Origin: Bacillota bacterium
Lineage (GTDB): Bacteria; Bacillota; Clostridia; Lachnospirales; Lachnospiraceae
Length of the DNA: 63,555 nucleotides
Direction of reading: 5' to 3'
Assembly (NCBI GenBank): GCA_023411215.1
Contig: JAEYOY010000016.1
Location: 1-63,555, forward strand
The translations under genes were made by a program, and so were the position numbers. Every line of letters begins with the position of its first letter. Within the stretch, counting starts at the first letter, position 1. A model generated the notes under the pieces. That model was given only the letters and a program-made list of their open reading frames with translations. It searched no databases and was not told where the DNA came from. Of the stretch, positions 42,133 through 50,913 are shown piece after piece.

Positions 42133-42990
42133 ATGGAACGATATCAACAGATAGAAAGAAGTATAATAACTAAATTCCGCAAGCCGCTCTGGAAGAAATT
42201 CATTAATGGAGTCAACGACTATAAGCTGATTGAAGAAGGCGATAAGATAGCGGTATGCATCTCCGGTGGCAAGGATTCGTTTATTCTGGCAAAGCTGATG
42301 CAGGAGGTTCAAAGACATGGAAAGATGAACTTTGAGCTGGAGTTCTTAGTGATGGATCCCGGTTATAATGAAATCAATCGACAGATGATTGTTAATAATG
42401 CAAAGCTTTTGGATATCCCGATACGGATTTTTGAGACTCAGATCTTCGATATCGTTGCAGAGGTGGAGGAATCCCCCTGTTATCTTTGTGCCCGTATGAG
42501 AAGAGGATATCTCTATAAGAATGCCCAGGCTCTTGGTTGTAATAAAATTGCTCTGGGGCATCATTTCGATGATGTGATAGAAACGATACTCATGGGTATG
42601 CTCTATGGTGGTCAGATTCAGACCATGATGCCAAAGCTCCACAGTACGAATCATCCGGGTATGCAGTTGATCCGTCCCATGTATCTGGTGAAGGAGGCTG
42701 ATATTATTAGTTGGAAGCAATATAATGATCTTCAGTTTATCCAATGCGCCTGCCGCTTTACTGAGAATTGTACCCTAAGTGACAATGGTGGAGGAAATTC
42801 AAAGCGTCAGGAGATGAAGGGTTTGATTAAGAAATTCAGGCAGACGAATCCAGCGATTGATATGAATATCTTCCGGAGTGTTCACAATGTAAATCTGGAT
42901 ACAATCATTGGGTATCACGATAAGGAACATGAGTATCATTTTCTTGACAACTATGATAAAAAAGGAGCAGCGATACCCTTTGAGGACTAA
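42133..42990 (+). CDS. TtcA-like PP-loop tRNA thiolation ATPase
   Basis: A 285-aa protein with PP-loop ISGGKDSFILAKL (about 42-54), PCYLCARMRRGYLY (two cysteines), IALGHHFDDVIETILMGMLYGG and a later CACRFTENC. In TtcA three cysteines bind a 4Fe-4S cluster and the enzyme makes 2-thiocytidine at tRNA C32. The last Cys motif here differs from the CxxC of E. coli TtcA, so the exact target is uncertain. The cysteine desulfurase immediately upstream supports a thiolation role. Confidence 0.85.
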   Translation: MERYQQIERSIITKFRKPLWKKFINGVNDYKLIEEGDKIAVCISGGKDSFILAKLMQEVQRHGKMNFELEFLVMDPGYNEINRQMIVNNAKLLDIPIRIFETQIFDIVAEVEESPCYLCARMRRGYLYKNAQALGCNKIALGHHFDDVIETILMGMLYGGQIQTMMPKLHSTNHPGMQLIRPMYLVKEADIISWKQYNDLQFIQCACRFTENCTLSDNGGGNSKRQEMKGLIKKFRQTNPAIDMNIFRSVHNVNLDTIIGYHDKEHEYHFLDNYDKKGAAIPFED

Positions 42991-43033
42991 TACTCAAGGG
43001 GCGGCTGAACAAATAGAATATTGAACGCTTAAC

Positions 43034-43073
43034 AAAAAACGAGCATAACCAAAAGGTTATACTCGTTTTTTAT
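43034..43073. terminator. Bidirectional terminator
   Basis: AAAAAACGAG-ATAACC and GGTTAT-CTCGTTTTTT pair around AAAA, with A- and T-runs on both sides. It serves the TtcA-like gene and the convergent kinase-like gene. Confidence 0.9.
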
Positions 43074-43148
43074 TCTAGCCGATACCCGGTTTAATTCTCA
43101 CAGTCCGCGCTCTAGGATGAATGCAGAATTCTAAGATCATTAAGCTGA

Positions 43149-43622
43149 CTAAAATGGAGAATAATATTTTCTCTTTACGCTTCGAGTAAAACCGTAATCA
43201 ATAATGACAGGATGATTGTTAATCAATCCCCAATTAGAAGTTCTATATAAATCACCCAATAGCAAATTATGATTATGAAAAACAGATCCAATTTCTTCTA
43301 ATTGAAAAAGCTCTCTATTGCTTTTTACATTAAAATATTTCCTTACTTCAGAAAAATTCCTAATTCGGACGGCTTTCTCCATAATAAGAAAGCGATAATC
43401 CTCAGATACTTGTATGATTTTTGCAAATATACCAGAGTGATCTGATAATGATATATGATGCTCAGCCTCGTTTTGTGCTACACCTTTACGGTTCTTTGCA
43501 ACTTTGACAACATATCCATTTCCTAAATCAAATACTCTTCTACCTGATCCTGAACCAAGATATTGATAGTTCCTTTTTCTAATGTTTAAAATAATGATAT
43601 CAATATTTTTTGCATAATTCAT
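43149..43622 (-). CDS. Miniature protein-kinase-fold protein
   Basis: A 157-aa protein with a reduced set of kinase motifs: glycine loop YLGSGSGRRVF (21-31), VVKVAK with Lys40, hinge FLIMEKA (78-84), a catalytic-loop-like LLGDLYRTSNWG (D124, N130) and IDYG (142-144) in the DFG position. It lacks most of the C-lobe; a normal kinase is over 250 aa. Similar small kinase-like proteins occur in phages and some Firmicutes, but no function is known to me. It has no clear ribosome binding site and is a lone minus-strand gene, so it could be an acquired gene. Confidence 0.65.
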   Translation of the reverse strand: MNYAKNIDIIILNIRKRNYQYLGSGSGRRVFDLGNGYVVKVAKNRKGVAQNEAEHHISLSDHSGIFAKIIQVSEDYRFLIMEKAVRIRNFSEVRKYFNVKSNRELFQLEEIGSVFHNHNLLLGDLYRTSNWGLINNHPVIIDYGFTRSVKRKYYSPF

Positions 43623-43838
43623 ATGTTAATCACTATACGATTGGATAACAAAAGATGATCTCATATTATTTTATTAGGATAATTCGTACGTTGTTACCCA
43701 TATTTTTGTTATTAATTCCAATTACTGAATTACTTACAGCTCCTGCATGCTTACTTTAATTAGGCAAACACTTCATTGTGAAATATTAATAAAAAAGTAC
43801 TTGCTTTTATCTGAAAATATGATAATATTAATATTGGA

Positions 43839-43868
43839 AACGTTACCGATAACGTTACTGGCAACGTT
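43839..43868 (+). promoter_or_regulatory. Three-half-site LacI-type operator
   Basis: AACGTT occurs at 43839, 43851 and 43863 with exact 12-bp spacing, giving two overlapping 18-bp palindromes, AACGTTACCGATAACGTT and AACGTTACTGGCAACGTT, inside GGAAACGTT...AACGTTTCC. Such sites suit a LacI-family regulator, and one is encoded at 48947. A likely promoter is TTGCTT (43801)-16 nt-TAATAT (43823), placing the operator right at the start site; TATAAT at 43875 is an alternative -10 box. Confidence 0.75.
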
Positions 43869-43938
43869 TCCAAGTATAATAATTAGACGAATTGGAATGA
43901 TGATTTGTATTATTCCACAGAGAGAAGGAGAGGTAATT

Positions 43939-45354
43939 ATGAAAAAGATTAGTAAACTGTTAGCTATACTGTTAACACTTGCGATGGTTGTTGGCTCTTT
44001 TGCTGCATGCGGTAAGAAGGATGCGGCAAACAACGAAGATACTAACGCAGTGAAAGAGGAAACAAAATCCGAGGGAACAGCAGTAACTGACGAAAAAGTA
44101 GATGAGATTTATTATTTGAATTTCAAGCCTGAAATTGCAGAGGTATACAATGCAATTGCGAAGGATTATGAAGCTGAGACCGGTGTTAAGGTAAAGGTTG
44201 TTACTGCTGCTAGCGGTACCTATGAGCAGACCTTAAAGAGTGAGGTAGCCAAAAATGATCCGCCGACCATCTTTCAGATCAACGGACCTGTTGGATATGA
44301 GGCTTGGAAGGATTACACTGCAGATTTAAGCGGCACCAAGCTTTACAGTTATTTATCCGATCAAAGCTTAGCAGTGAAGAGCGGCGACGGTGTTTATGGA
44401 ATCCCTTACGTTGTTGAAGGGTATGGTATCATTTACAATAATGCAATTATGAATAAATATTTTGCACTAACGGATAGAGCAACTATAGTAGCTAGTATGG
44501 AGGAAGTGAATAACTTTGCTACCCTAAAGGCTGTTGTTGAGGATATGACAGCTCGTAAGGCTGATTTGGATATAAAAGGTGTATTTGCTTCTACATCCTT
44601 AGGTGCCGGTGAGCAATGGAGATGGCAGACACATTTAGCTAATATGCCTTTATACTATGAGTTCAAAGACAACACAGCCTTTGACAGTACCGTACTTGCA
44701 GGTCTTGCAGCCAATGAGATTGAATTCAAATATGCGGAGAACTTTAAGAACATTTTTGATTTATATGTGAATAACTCTGCTACACAGAAGGGACTTCTGG
44801 GAAGCAAGACCGTTAATGACTCCATGGCTGAATTTGCTCTCGGACAGGTCGCTATGGTTCAGAACGGTAACTGGGCATGGTCTCAAATCAACGGTGTGGA
44901 AGGAAATGTTGTTGCTGCAGAGGACATTAAATTCCTGCCTATCTATACCGGTATTGCTGGAGAAGAGGCACAGGGTCTAAGCATTGGTACAGAGAATTAT
45001 TTCGCAATTAACAGCAAGGCAACTCCAGCAAAGCAGGAAGCTTCTATCGCTTTCCTTGAGTGGTTATTCACAAGCGATAAGGGTAAGGATTATGTAACGA
45101 ATCAATTAGGATTTATTGCTCCGTTCTCTACTTTTGAGGAGGATGAGAAGCCTGCAGATCCATTGGCGAAGGAAGTTCTTGCATGGATGGAAAAGGATGT
45201 AACTAGCGTGGGCTGGACCTTTGCTGCTTTCCCGAGCGAGCAGTTTAAGAATTACTTCGGGGATGCATTATTAGAGTATGTTCAGGATAGCAAGACCTGG
45301 GACGAGGTTGTAGCTGTTGTGAAGGACTCCTGGAAATCCGAGAGAGCACAATAA
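43939..45354 (+). CDS. Sugar ABC transporter substrate-binding lipoprotein
   Basis: A 471-aa extracellular solute-binding protein. A lipoprotein signal peptide ends at SFAAC (Cys24 would be lipidated). The mature part is of the MalE-like family 1 (NFKPEIAEVYNAIAKDYEAETGVKVKV, DPPTIFQINGPVGYEAW, GQVAMVQNGNWAWSQ). With two permeases, MalQ and a LacI regulator it forms a maltodextrin-type import system. No ATPase is encoded, so a shared MsmK-like ATPase must act from elsewhere. GAAGGAGAGG precedes the ATG. Confidence 0.92.
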   Translation: MKKISKLLAILLTLAMVVGSFAACGKKDAANNEDTNAVKEETKSEGTAVTDEKVDEIYYLNFKPEIAEVYNAIAKDYEAETGVKVKVVTAASGTYEQTLKSEVAKNDPPTIFQINGPVGYEAWKDYTADLSGTKLYSYLSDQSLAVKSGDGVYGIPYVVEGYGIIYNNAIMNKYFALTDRATIVASMEEVNNFATLKAVVEDMTARKADLDIKGVFASTSLGAGEQWRWQTHLANMPLYYEFKDNTAFDSTVLAGLAANEIEFKYAENFKNIFDLYVNNSATQKGLLGSKTVNDSMAEFALGQVAMVQNGNWAWSQINGVEGNVVAAEDIKFLPIYTGIAGEEAQGLSIGTENYFAINSKATPAKQEASIAFLEWLFTSDKGKDYVTNQLGFIAPFSTFEEDEKPADPLAKEVLAWMEKDVTSVGWTFAAFPSEQFKNYFGDALLEYVQDSKTWDEVVAVVKDSWKSERAQ

Positions 45355-45442
45355 TTTAAGTATCCGGACGTAAAGGTATCAAGAATATAAAACTGCCGAA
45401 GCAATTATTGTGAAATGCAATTACCTTAAAGAAACGTATGAA

Positions 45443-45493
45443 ATGGGAATGCTTCAAAACAGTTCATCGAAAAGAGTTTTGAAGCATTCCCAT
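45443..45493 (+). promoter_or_regulatory. Intercistronic 18-bp hairpin
   Basis: ATGGGAATGCTTCAAAAC and GTTTTGAAGCATTCCCAT pair perfectly around a 15-nt loop, between binding-protein and permease genes. Followed by ATATTTTCG. It may protect the upstream message and reduce read-through, as at malE-malF-type junctions. Confidence 0.7.
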
Positions 45494-45601
45494 ATTTTCG
45501 CTAAGGCGGTTTTATTTTGTATCAACTGTTTTATAACAGAGGGAAATCTAGATCGAGAGAATAGATTACTCTCGGTGCTTCACAAGAATGGAGAGATAGT
45601 T

Positions 45602-46444
45602 ATGCTAAGACATAATAAGAGATATTTTCCTATATTTGTATTACCCACCTTAATTGCATTTACCGTTGCTTTTGTAATACCGTTTATTTTAGGTATATTC
45701 TTATCCTTTACTGAATTTACTACCGTTATAGATGCAGAGTGGGTAGGAATCAAGAACTACAAGGCGGCATTTGAAAATAAGGAATTCCTGAATGCATTAT
45801 GGTTCACAGTTAAATTTGCAATCGTAGCAGTACTAACAATCAATGTATTCTCCTTTTTATTAGCACTGCTATTAACCAAAAAAATTAAAGGAACAAACCT
45901 GTTCCGAACTATATTCTTTATGCCAAATCTAATTGGTGGCATTGTTCTTGGTTACATTTGGCAGCTAATTATTAACGGTGTACTCTTCCGATATGGTGTA
46001 ACCTTAACCTTTAAACCGGAATACGGATTTTGGGGGCTGATTATATTAATGAACTGGCAGATGATCGGTTACATGATGGTAATCTATATTGCAGGAATAC
46101 AGAATGTTCCCAAGGATATCATCGAGGCTGCTAAGATTGACGGTGCAGGAAGTCTCCACATACTTCGTAAGATAACCATTCCTATGGTTATGCCGTCTAT
46201 TACAATTTGCTTATTCTTAACGATGTCAAATTCCTTTAAGCTATTTGATCAGAATCTGGCTCTGACAGCAGGGGCTCCCTCCAAAAAGACAGCAATGCTA
46301 GCATTGGACATCTTTAATACTTTCTATGGGTCGGTGGGGAGTGAAGGTGTTGGTCAGGCCAAAGCAGTTATTTTCTTTATTATCGTAGCATTAGTAGCAT
46401 TTATTCAGCTTAGAATAACCAGAACCAAGGAGGTGGAAAACTAA
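45602..46444 (+). CDS. Sugar ABC transporter permease (MalF type)
   Basis: A 280-aa inner-membrane permease with six predicted helices. The EAA loop reads VPKDIIEAAKIDGAGSLHILRKITIP, which contacts the ATPase. It begins RYFPIFVLPTLIAFTVAF. The frame is open from 45410, but the first 64 codons overlap the hairpin and lack family similarity; GGAGAG lies 9 nt before the ATG at 45602. It overlaps the next gene by one base (TAATG). Confidence 0.93.
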   Translation: MLRHNKRYFPIFVLPTLIAFTVAFVIPFILGIFLSFTEFTTVIDAEWVGIKNYKAAFENKEFLNALWFTVKFAIVAVLTINVFSFLLALLLTKKIKGTNLFRTIFFMPNLIGGIVLGYIWQLIINGVLFRYGVTLTFKPEYGFWGLIILMNWQMIGYMMVIYIAGIQNVPKDIIEAAKIDGAGSLHILRKITIPMVMPSITICLFLTMSNSFKLFDQNLALTAGAPSKKTAMLALDIFNTFYGSVGSEGVGQAKAVIFFIIVALVAFIQLRITRTKEVEN

Positions 46445-47289
46445 TGAGAGTACAAAAAAATAATAGGAGTATTACTAATATTATCATCTTTATCGTATTG
46501 GTTGTTTTATCTGTTCTATTCTTATCCCCCATACTCATAGTTTTCATAAACTCCTTAAAAGGAAAGTTTTTTATCAGTGAGACACCATTTGACTTACCAA
46601 ATGAAAAAACCTTTGTTCAATTAGAAAACTACACCAGTGGAATTGAGAAAACAGGATTTATTAACGCAGCAGGCTGGTCTTTCTTTATCACCATTTGCTC
46701 TGTTGCTGTAATTATTCTATTCACCTCAATGACGGCTTGGTTTATCACTAGAGTAAAGAATAAATTCAACAATACCCTATACTATATATTTACATTCTCT
46801 ATGATTGTACCATTCCAGATGGTTATGTTCACCATGACCAAGGTGGCTAATGTTCTTCATCTTGATAATCCGCTTGGTATTGTATTTATTTATCTTGGCT
46901 TTGGAGCCGGTCTCTCGGTATTCATGTTCAGCGGCTTCGTAAAGTCAATACCTCTGGAATTAGAAGAAGCAGCGATGATAGACGGATGTAATACTATGAC
47001 CACCTTCTTTCGAGTGGTTTTACCGGTTTTAAAACCCATTGCAGTTACCGTCGGAATTCTAAATACTATGTGGATCTGGAACGATTATCTGCTTCCTTTA
47101 CTGGTCATAGGAACTGAATATAAGACCATTCCGATTGCCATTCAGTATCTGAAGGGTGGTTATGGTTCCATCGATATGGGTGCAATGATGGCAATGCTGG
47201 TGCTGGCAATCATCCCGATTGTTATCTTTTATCTGACTTGCCAGAAATATATCATCGAAGGTGTAGTCGCAGGTGCAGTGAAAGGATAA
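46444..47289 (+). CDS. Sugar ABC transporter permease (MalG type)
   Basis: A 281-aa permease partner of the preceding protein, with six helices and an EAA motif (IPLELEEAAMIDGCNTMTTFFRVVLPVLKP split over the cytoplasmic loop). The C-terminal YIIEGVVAGAVKG is typical of MalG-type permeases. Its ATG overlaps the upstream stop codon, indicating coupled translation and equal stoichiometry. Confidence 0.93.
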   Translation: MRVQKNNRSITNIIIFIVLVVLSVLFLSPILIVFINSLKGKFFISETPFDLPNEKTFVQLENYTSGIEKTGFINAAGWSFFITICSVAVIILFTSMTAWFITRVKNKFNNTLYYIFTFSMIVPFQMVMFTMTKVANVLHLDNPLGIVFIYLGFGAGLSVFMFSGFVKSIPLELEEAAMIDGCNTMTTFFRVVLPVLKPIAVTVGILNTMWIWNDYLLPLLVIGTEYKTIPIAIQYLKGGYGSIDMGAMMAMLVLAIIPIVIFYLTCQKYIIEGVVAGAVKG

Positions 47290-47384
47290 AAATTTAGGCT
47301 CCTTAATAGGATGATAGGAAGTCTAGGTTTATCCAGATAGTAAAAAACGTTTAATCTATAATGAAAGATAAAGGAAGTGACATT

Positions 47385-48866
47385 ATGCGTGGAAGTGGAA
47401 TGCTTTTACCAATTGCAAGTCTTCCCTCAAGGTATGGAATTGGTTCTTTTTCTCAAAGTGCTTATGACTTCATCGATTCCTTGAAGAAGTCAGGACAGAA
47501 ATATTGGCAGATTTTACCCATTGGCCCTACGGGCTATGGAGACTCACCTTACCAATCCTTTTCGACCTTTGCGGGAAATCCATATTTCATCGATCCGGAT
47601 CAACTGATAGAAGAAGGATTGCTGACCAAGGAGGAGTGCGAGAGCTACGACTTTGGTAATAATAAGAGATACATTGATTATGAGAAGATATACCTATCCC
47701 GATTTCGTATGCTACGTAAGGCATATGACCGAAGTAATATAGGAATGAATAAGGATTTTAAAGCCTTTACGGAGCATAATGGATATTGGCTTGAGGATTA
47801 TGCCTTCTATATGGCCATTAAGGATTCCTTCAAAGGACTTAGCTGGAGTGAATGGGAGGAAGATATTAAGCTTCGTAAAGCCGATGCGATGATGTCCTAC
47901 CGAGTAAAGCTTGAGAATGAAATTGAATTCTATAAATATATTCAGTACTTATTTACAAAGCAATGGAATAAACTAAAGGACTATGCCAACAAAAACGGGA
48001 TCAAAATGATAGGAGATCTTCCGATCTATGTCGCCTTCGACAGTGCGGATACCTGGTCCCATCCGGAGCTCTTTCAGCTGGATGAGAAGCAAAATCCTGT
48101 AGCCGTTGCGGGCTGCCCGCCAGATGCATTTTCTGCTACTGGTCAGCTATGGGGGAATCCTCTGTATCGCTGGGAGGTTCATCATAACACTGGTTATGAG
48201 TGGTGGTTAAGTCGTATTGCTTATTGTTTTCATTGGTATGACGTGGTTCGTATAGATCATTTTAAAGGCTTTGATGAATATTATTCCATTCCTTACGGTG
48301 ATGATACAGCAGTGAACGGACACTGGGAAAAGGGTCCCGGCTACGAATTATTCAAGACAATCGAGGATAGGCTGGGCAAAGTGGATATTATTGCAGAGGA
48401 TCTCGGTTATATTACGGAAAGTGTGAAGGACCTGCTTAAAATGACCGGATATCCGGGAATGAAGGTTCTGGAATTTGCCTTTGACTCAAGAGAGGAAAGC
48501 GACTATCTCCCCCACAATTATGATAAAAATTGTGTTGTTTACACAGGTACCCATGACAATGATACCATTCTTGGGTGGTTTAGCAGTATTAATAATGAGG
48601 ACAGAGCCATGGCTTTGGCATATCTTAATCGTAGTGAGAAGGATGAGAAGATGCTTCACTGGGATTTTATAAGGTTAGCTGAACAAAGTGTGGCAAAGCT
48701 ATGTATCGTACCGGTTCAGGATTTTCTAGGGATGGGGTCCGATGCGAGAATTAACATACCCTCTACCTTGGGCAATAACTGGAGGTGGCGTATGAGGGAC
48801 GGAGAGCTGACAGAGGACATACTTATTAAAATTAAGGGAATCGTGAAACTATATGGAAGAAATTAG
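47385..48866 (+). CDS. malQ: 4-alpha-glucanotransferase (amylomaltase)
   Basis: A 493-aa GH77 enzyme that transfers glucan segments between maltodextrins and releases glucose. Key motifs are SLPSRYGIGSFSQSAYDFID, YWQILPIGPTGYGDSPYQS, VRIDHFKGFDEYY (catalytic nucleophile Asp), IIAEDLGYI (acid/base Glu) and YTGTHDNDTILGW. It indicates that the importer carries malto-oligosaccharides. AAAGGAAG supports the ATG at 47385 rather than 47361. An AAACGTTT half-site like the operator at 43839 lies at 47345. Confidence 0.95.
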   Translation: MRGSGMLLPIASLPSRYGIGSFSQSAYDFIDSLKKSGQKYWQILPIGPTGYGDSPYQSFSTFAGNPYFIDPDQLIEEGLLTKEECESYDFGNNKRYIDYEKIYLSRFRMLRKAYDRSNIGMNKDFKAFTEHNGYWLEDYAFYMAIKDSFKGLSWSEWEEDIKLRKADAMMSYRVKLENEIEFYKYIQYLFTKQWNKLKDYANKNGIKMIGDLPIYVAFDSADTWSHPELFQLDEKQNPVAVAGCPPDAFSATGQLWGNPLYRWEVHHNTGYEWWLSRIAYCFHWYDVVRIDHFKGFDEYYSIPYGDDTAVNGHWEKGPGYELFKTIEDRLGKVDIIAEDLGYITESVKDLLKMTGYPGMKVLEFAFDSREESDYLPHNYDKNCVVYTGTHDNDTILGWFSSINNEDRAMALAYLNRSEKDEKMLHWDFIRLAEQSVAKLCIVPVQDFLGMGSDARINIPSTLGNNWRWRMRDGELTEDILIKIKGIVKLYGRN

Positions 48867-48874
48867 TCAACGCA

Positions 48875-48903
48875 TTGCTTTTTTGTGTTTATATTGTTAT
48901 AAT
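48875..48903 (+). promoter_or_regulatory. Promoter of the LacI-family gene
   Basis: TTGCTT (48875-48880), 17-nt spacer, TATAAT (48898-48903). No AACGTT operator is visible at it, so the regulator appears not to be autoregulated through that site. Confidence 0.7.
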
Positions 48904-48946
48904 GCTTTAAGGTGTAAAAGTAATGCATTGCAGAGGATGAATAACA

Positions 48947-49999
48947 ATGGAAACTACAATTAAGGATATAGCAAGAATTTGCGGTGTTGCTGTTAGTACG
49001 GTATCGAGGGCAATTAATGATCATCAGGACATCAATGAAGAGACTAAAAATCAAATTATGCAAGCCATTAAGGAATATAATTATATTCCGAATAATAGCG
49101 CTCGTAACCTGAAGCGTTCCGAATCTAATACAATAGCGGTATTGATTAAGGGTATCAGTAACCCCTTCTATAATAATATGCTTAAGGTGTTCGAGAATGA
49201 GATACAGGATAAGAAATACTCCTTCCTACTTCATCGAGTAGAGGAACACGAAGATGAGATTGATATTGCTTTAATGCTCGAAAAGGAGAAGAGACTGAAA
49301 GGAATTGTATTCCTTGGTGGTTATTTCTCTCATTCTGAGGATAAATTGAATAAGATGAGAGTACCATTTATCTTAAGTACCGGTGGTTTGTCCGAACAGA
49401 TTAATAAAGAGAGATATTCCTTTGTAACCGTAGATGACTATGCCGAGAGCTATAAGATGGTAGATTACCTCTGTAAGCTTGGGCATAAGAAGATAGCGAT
49501 TATCTCTGCACCTCCGGATGATGAGAGTATTGGTAAGCTTCGTCTTGAGGGTTACATGAAAGCTCTGGAGGATAATAATATTCCCTTTGACAAGAAGCTG
49601 GTGCGTTATATTCGGGACGATACCATGGATACCTACTCCATGAAATATGGTTATGAGGTTACGAAAGAGTTAGTCTATACTAATATAGAGTGTACTGCTA
49701 TCTTTGCGATATCCGATAGTATGGCGGTGGGATCCAGTAAGGCAATCTTTGAACTGGGTAAGCGGGTACCAGAGGATTATTCGGTCGCGGGCTATGACGG
49801 TATGGATATATCCTTCTATTATAATCCCTCCATCACTACGATTCGCCAGCCCGTTGAGGATATGGCGCAGGAGACGATTCGAATACTCTTTGATATCATT
49901 GACAGTAAAATCAAGCTCGGTAGAAAGACCTTTGAAGCGGAACTGGTAGTAGGACAATCAACAATGAATGTAGATAGGGATGTAAATCGGTTATCATGA
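48947..49999 (+). CDS. LacI family transcriptional regulator
   Basis: A 350-aa repressor. The N-terminal helix-turn-helix is TIKDIARICGVAVSTVSRAIN with the hinge NNSARNLKRSESNTIAVL. The sugar-binding domain has GISNPFYNNML, KKIAIISAP, IFAISDSMAVGSSKAIFELG and VAGYDGMDISFYYNPSITTIRQP. It probably controls the ABC importer through the three-half-site operator at 43839 in response to a maltodextrin-type sugar. Effects of a Crh/HPr-CcpA system are possible but not shown. Confidence 0.93.
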   Translation: METTIKDIARICGVAVSTVSRAINDHQDINEETKNQIMQAIKEYNYIPNNSARNLKRSESNTIAVLIKGISNPFYNNMLKVFENEIQDKKYSFLLHRVEEHEDEIDIALMLEKEKRLKGIVFLGGYFSHSEDKLNKMRVPFILSTGGLSEQINKERYSFVTVDDYAESYKMVDYLCKLGHKKIAIISAPPDDESIGKLRLEGYMKALEDNNIPFDKKLVRYIRDDTMDTYSMKYGYEVTKELVYTNIECTAIFAISDSMAVGSSKAIFELGKRVPEDYSVAGYDGMDISFYYNPSITTIRQPVEDMAQETIRILFDIIDSKIKLGRKTFEAELVVGQSTMNVDRDVNRLS

Positions 50000-50015
50000 T
50001 GGATTCCAATAAATA

Positions 50016-50050
50016 GATAGGTGCACCGGTGAAATGGGCGCCTATTTTCT
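50016..50050 (+). terminator. Terminator of the LacI-family gene
   Basis: ATAGGTGCACC and GGGCGCCTAT form the stem, followed by TTTTCTATTTC. Confidence 0.85.
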
Positions 50051-50201
50051 ATTTCTCTTTGTGATGAAATGTTTATGAAACTTTATATATTTTTAATAGG
50101 AAAAGAGCACAGTATATAGTATGATATATTATAGTGCAGTTAATTAATTGATAGATTCGAATTAATATAAGAATCATTATTGACTAGTTGGAGGTAATGG
50201 A

Positions 50202-50594
50202 ATGAATCGTTTTCGCAATTTCATGATCGGAAGGTATGGCTTTGACCAGTTCTCCAGGGCATTGGTTATTGTGTCTTTACTATTATCTGTTATTACTACT
50301 CTTACACGGATCGACGGACTGGTAATAGTAGCATATATTCCAATTGTTTATGCACTATACAGAGCCTTTTCCAGAGATATACAGAAAAGGTCCAAGGAGA
50401 ATGTGGGCTTTATGAGATATTTTGGTGACTTTAGAGGTAAATTAAATCATCTGAAATTGTGGCTGGTGGGAACAAAGACACATAAATATTATACCTGTTC
50501 CAAATGTAAGCAGACGGTACGTGTTCCACGCGGGAAAGGAAAGATAGCAATTACCTGCCCGAAATGCAAGGCGGAATTCATTCGTAGAACATAA
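50202..50594 (+). CDS. Membrane protein with C-terminal zinc ribbon
   Basis: A 130-aa protein with two close membrane segments (about 22-58) followed by a basic stretch and a zinc ribbon: CSKC and CPKC with a basic loop between (VRVPRGKGKIAI). The ribbon is presumably cytoplasmic and resembles rubredoxin-like or nucleic-acid-binding ribbons. The family is common in Lachnospiraceae as a hypothetical protein; I do not know its function. TTGGAGG precedes the ATG. Confidence 0.75.
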   Translation: MNRFRNFMIGRYGFDQFSRALVIVSLLLSVITTLTRIDGLVIVAYIPIVYALYRAFSRDIQKRSKENVGFMRYFGDFRGKLNHLKLWLVGTKTHKYYTCSKCKQTVRVPRGKGKIAITCPKCKAEFIRRT

Positions 50595-50636
50595 AAGAGA
50601 ATAAGAAACGAGAAGGGTTCGGTTTAAGATATAATG

Positions 50637-50704
50637 AAGGAAGGAAGAGGAATAGCTCCCCCAAACAGTATGATATGGGAAGCTTATTCTCTTATCTTCC
50701 TTTT
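50637..50704 (+). terminator. Long hairpin terminator
   Basis: AAGGAAGAGGAATAGCTCCC pairs imperfectly with GGGAAGCTTATTCTC and TCTTCCTT, followed by TTTC. From 50705 to 50913 I see no gene. Confidence 0.7.
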
Positions 50705-50913
50705 TCTAATTTATGGACACTGTTCTTGCATTCTTCTTGGTTACTATTGCAGTTTTGGCTTAAATAAGTTAGTATAAAACTATAAAAAAATTGATAAATG
50801 TACCGAGGTGAACCTTACTTACGGACCCAAGTAGTAGAACAGATGATAGTTAATAAGAGAATAAGGAAACGGCTGGAAGCTACTTTAAACAAGGTTATTG
50901 GAAAGGAGTACCT

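Noticed and set aside
43747..43938. N-terminal extension of the sugar-binding protein
   Set aside because: It would translate the operator and promoter and hide the lipoprotein signal peptide at 43939.
45410..45601. N-terminal extension of the MalF-type permease
   Set aside because: It overlaps the 18-bp hairpin and has no similarity to permeases; a good ribosome binding site lies before 45602.
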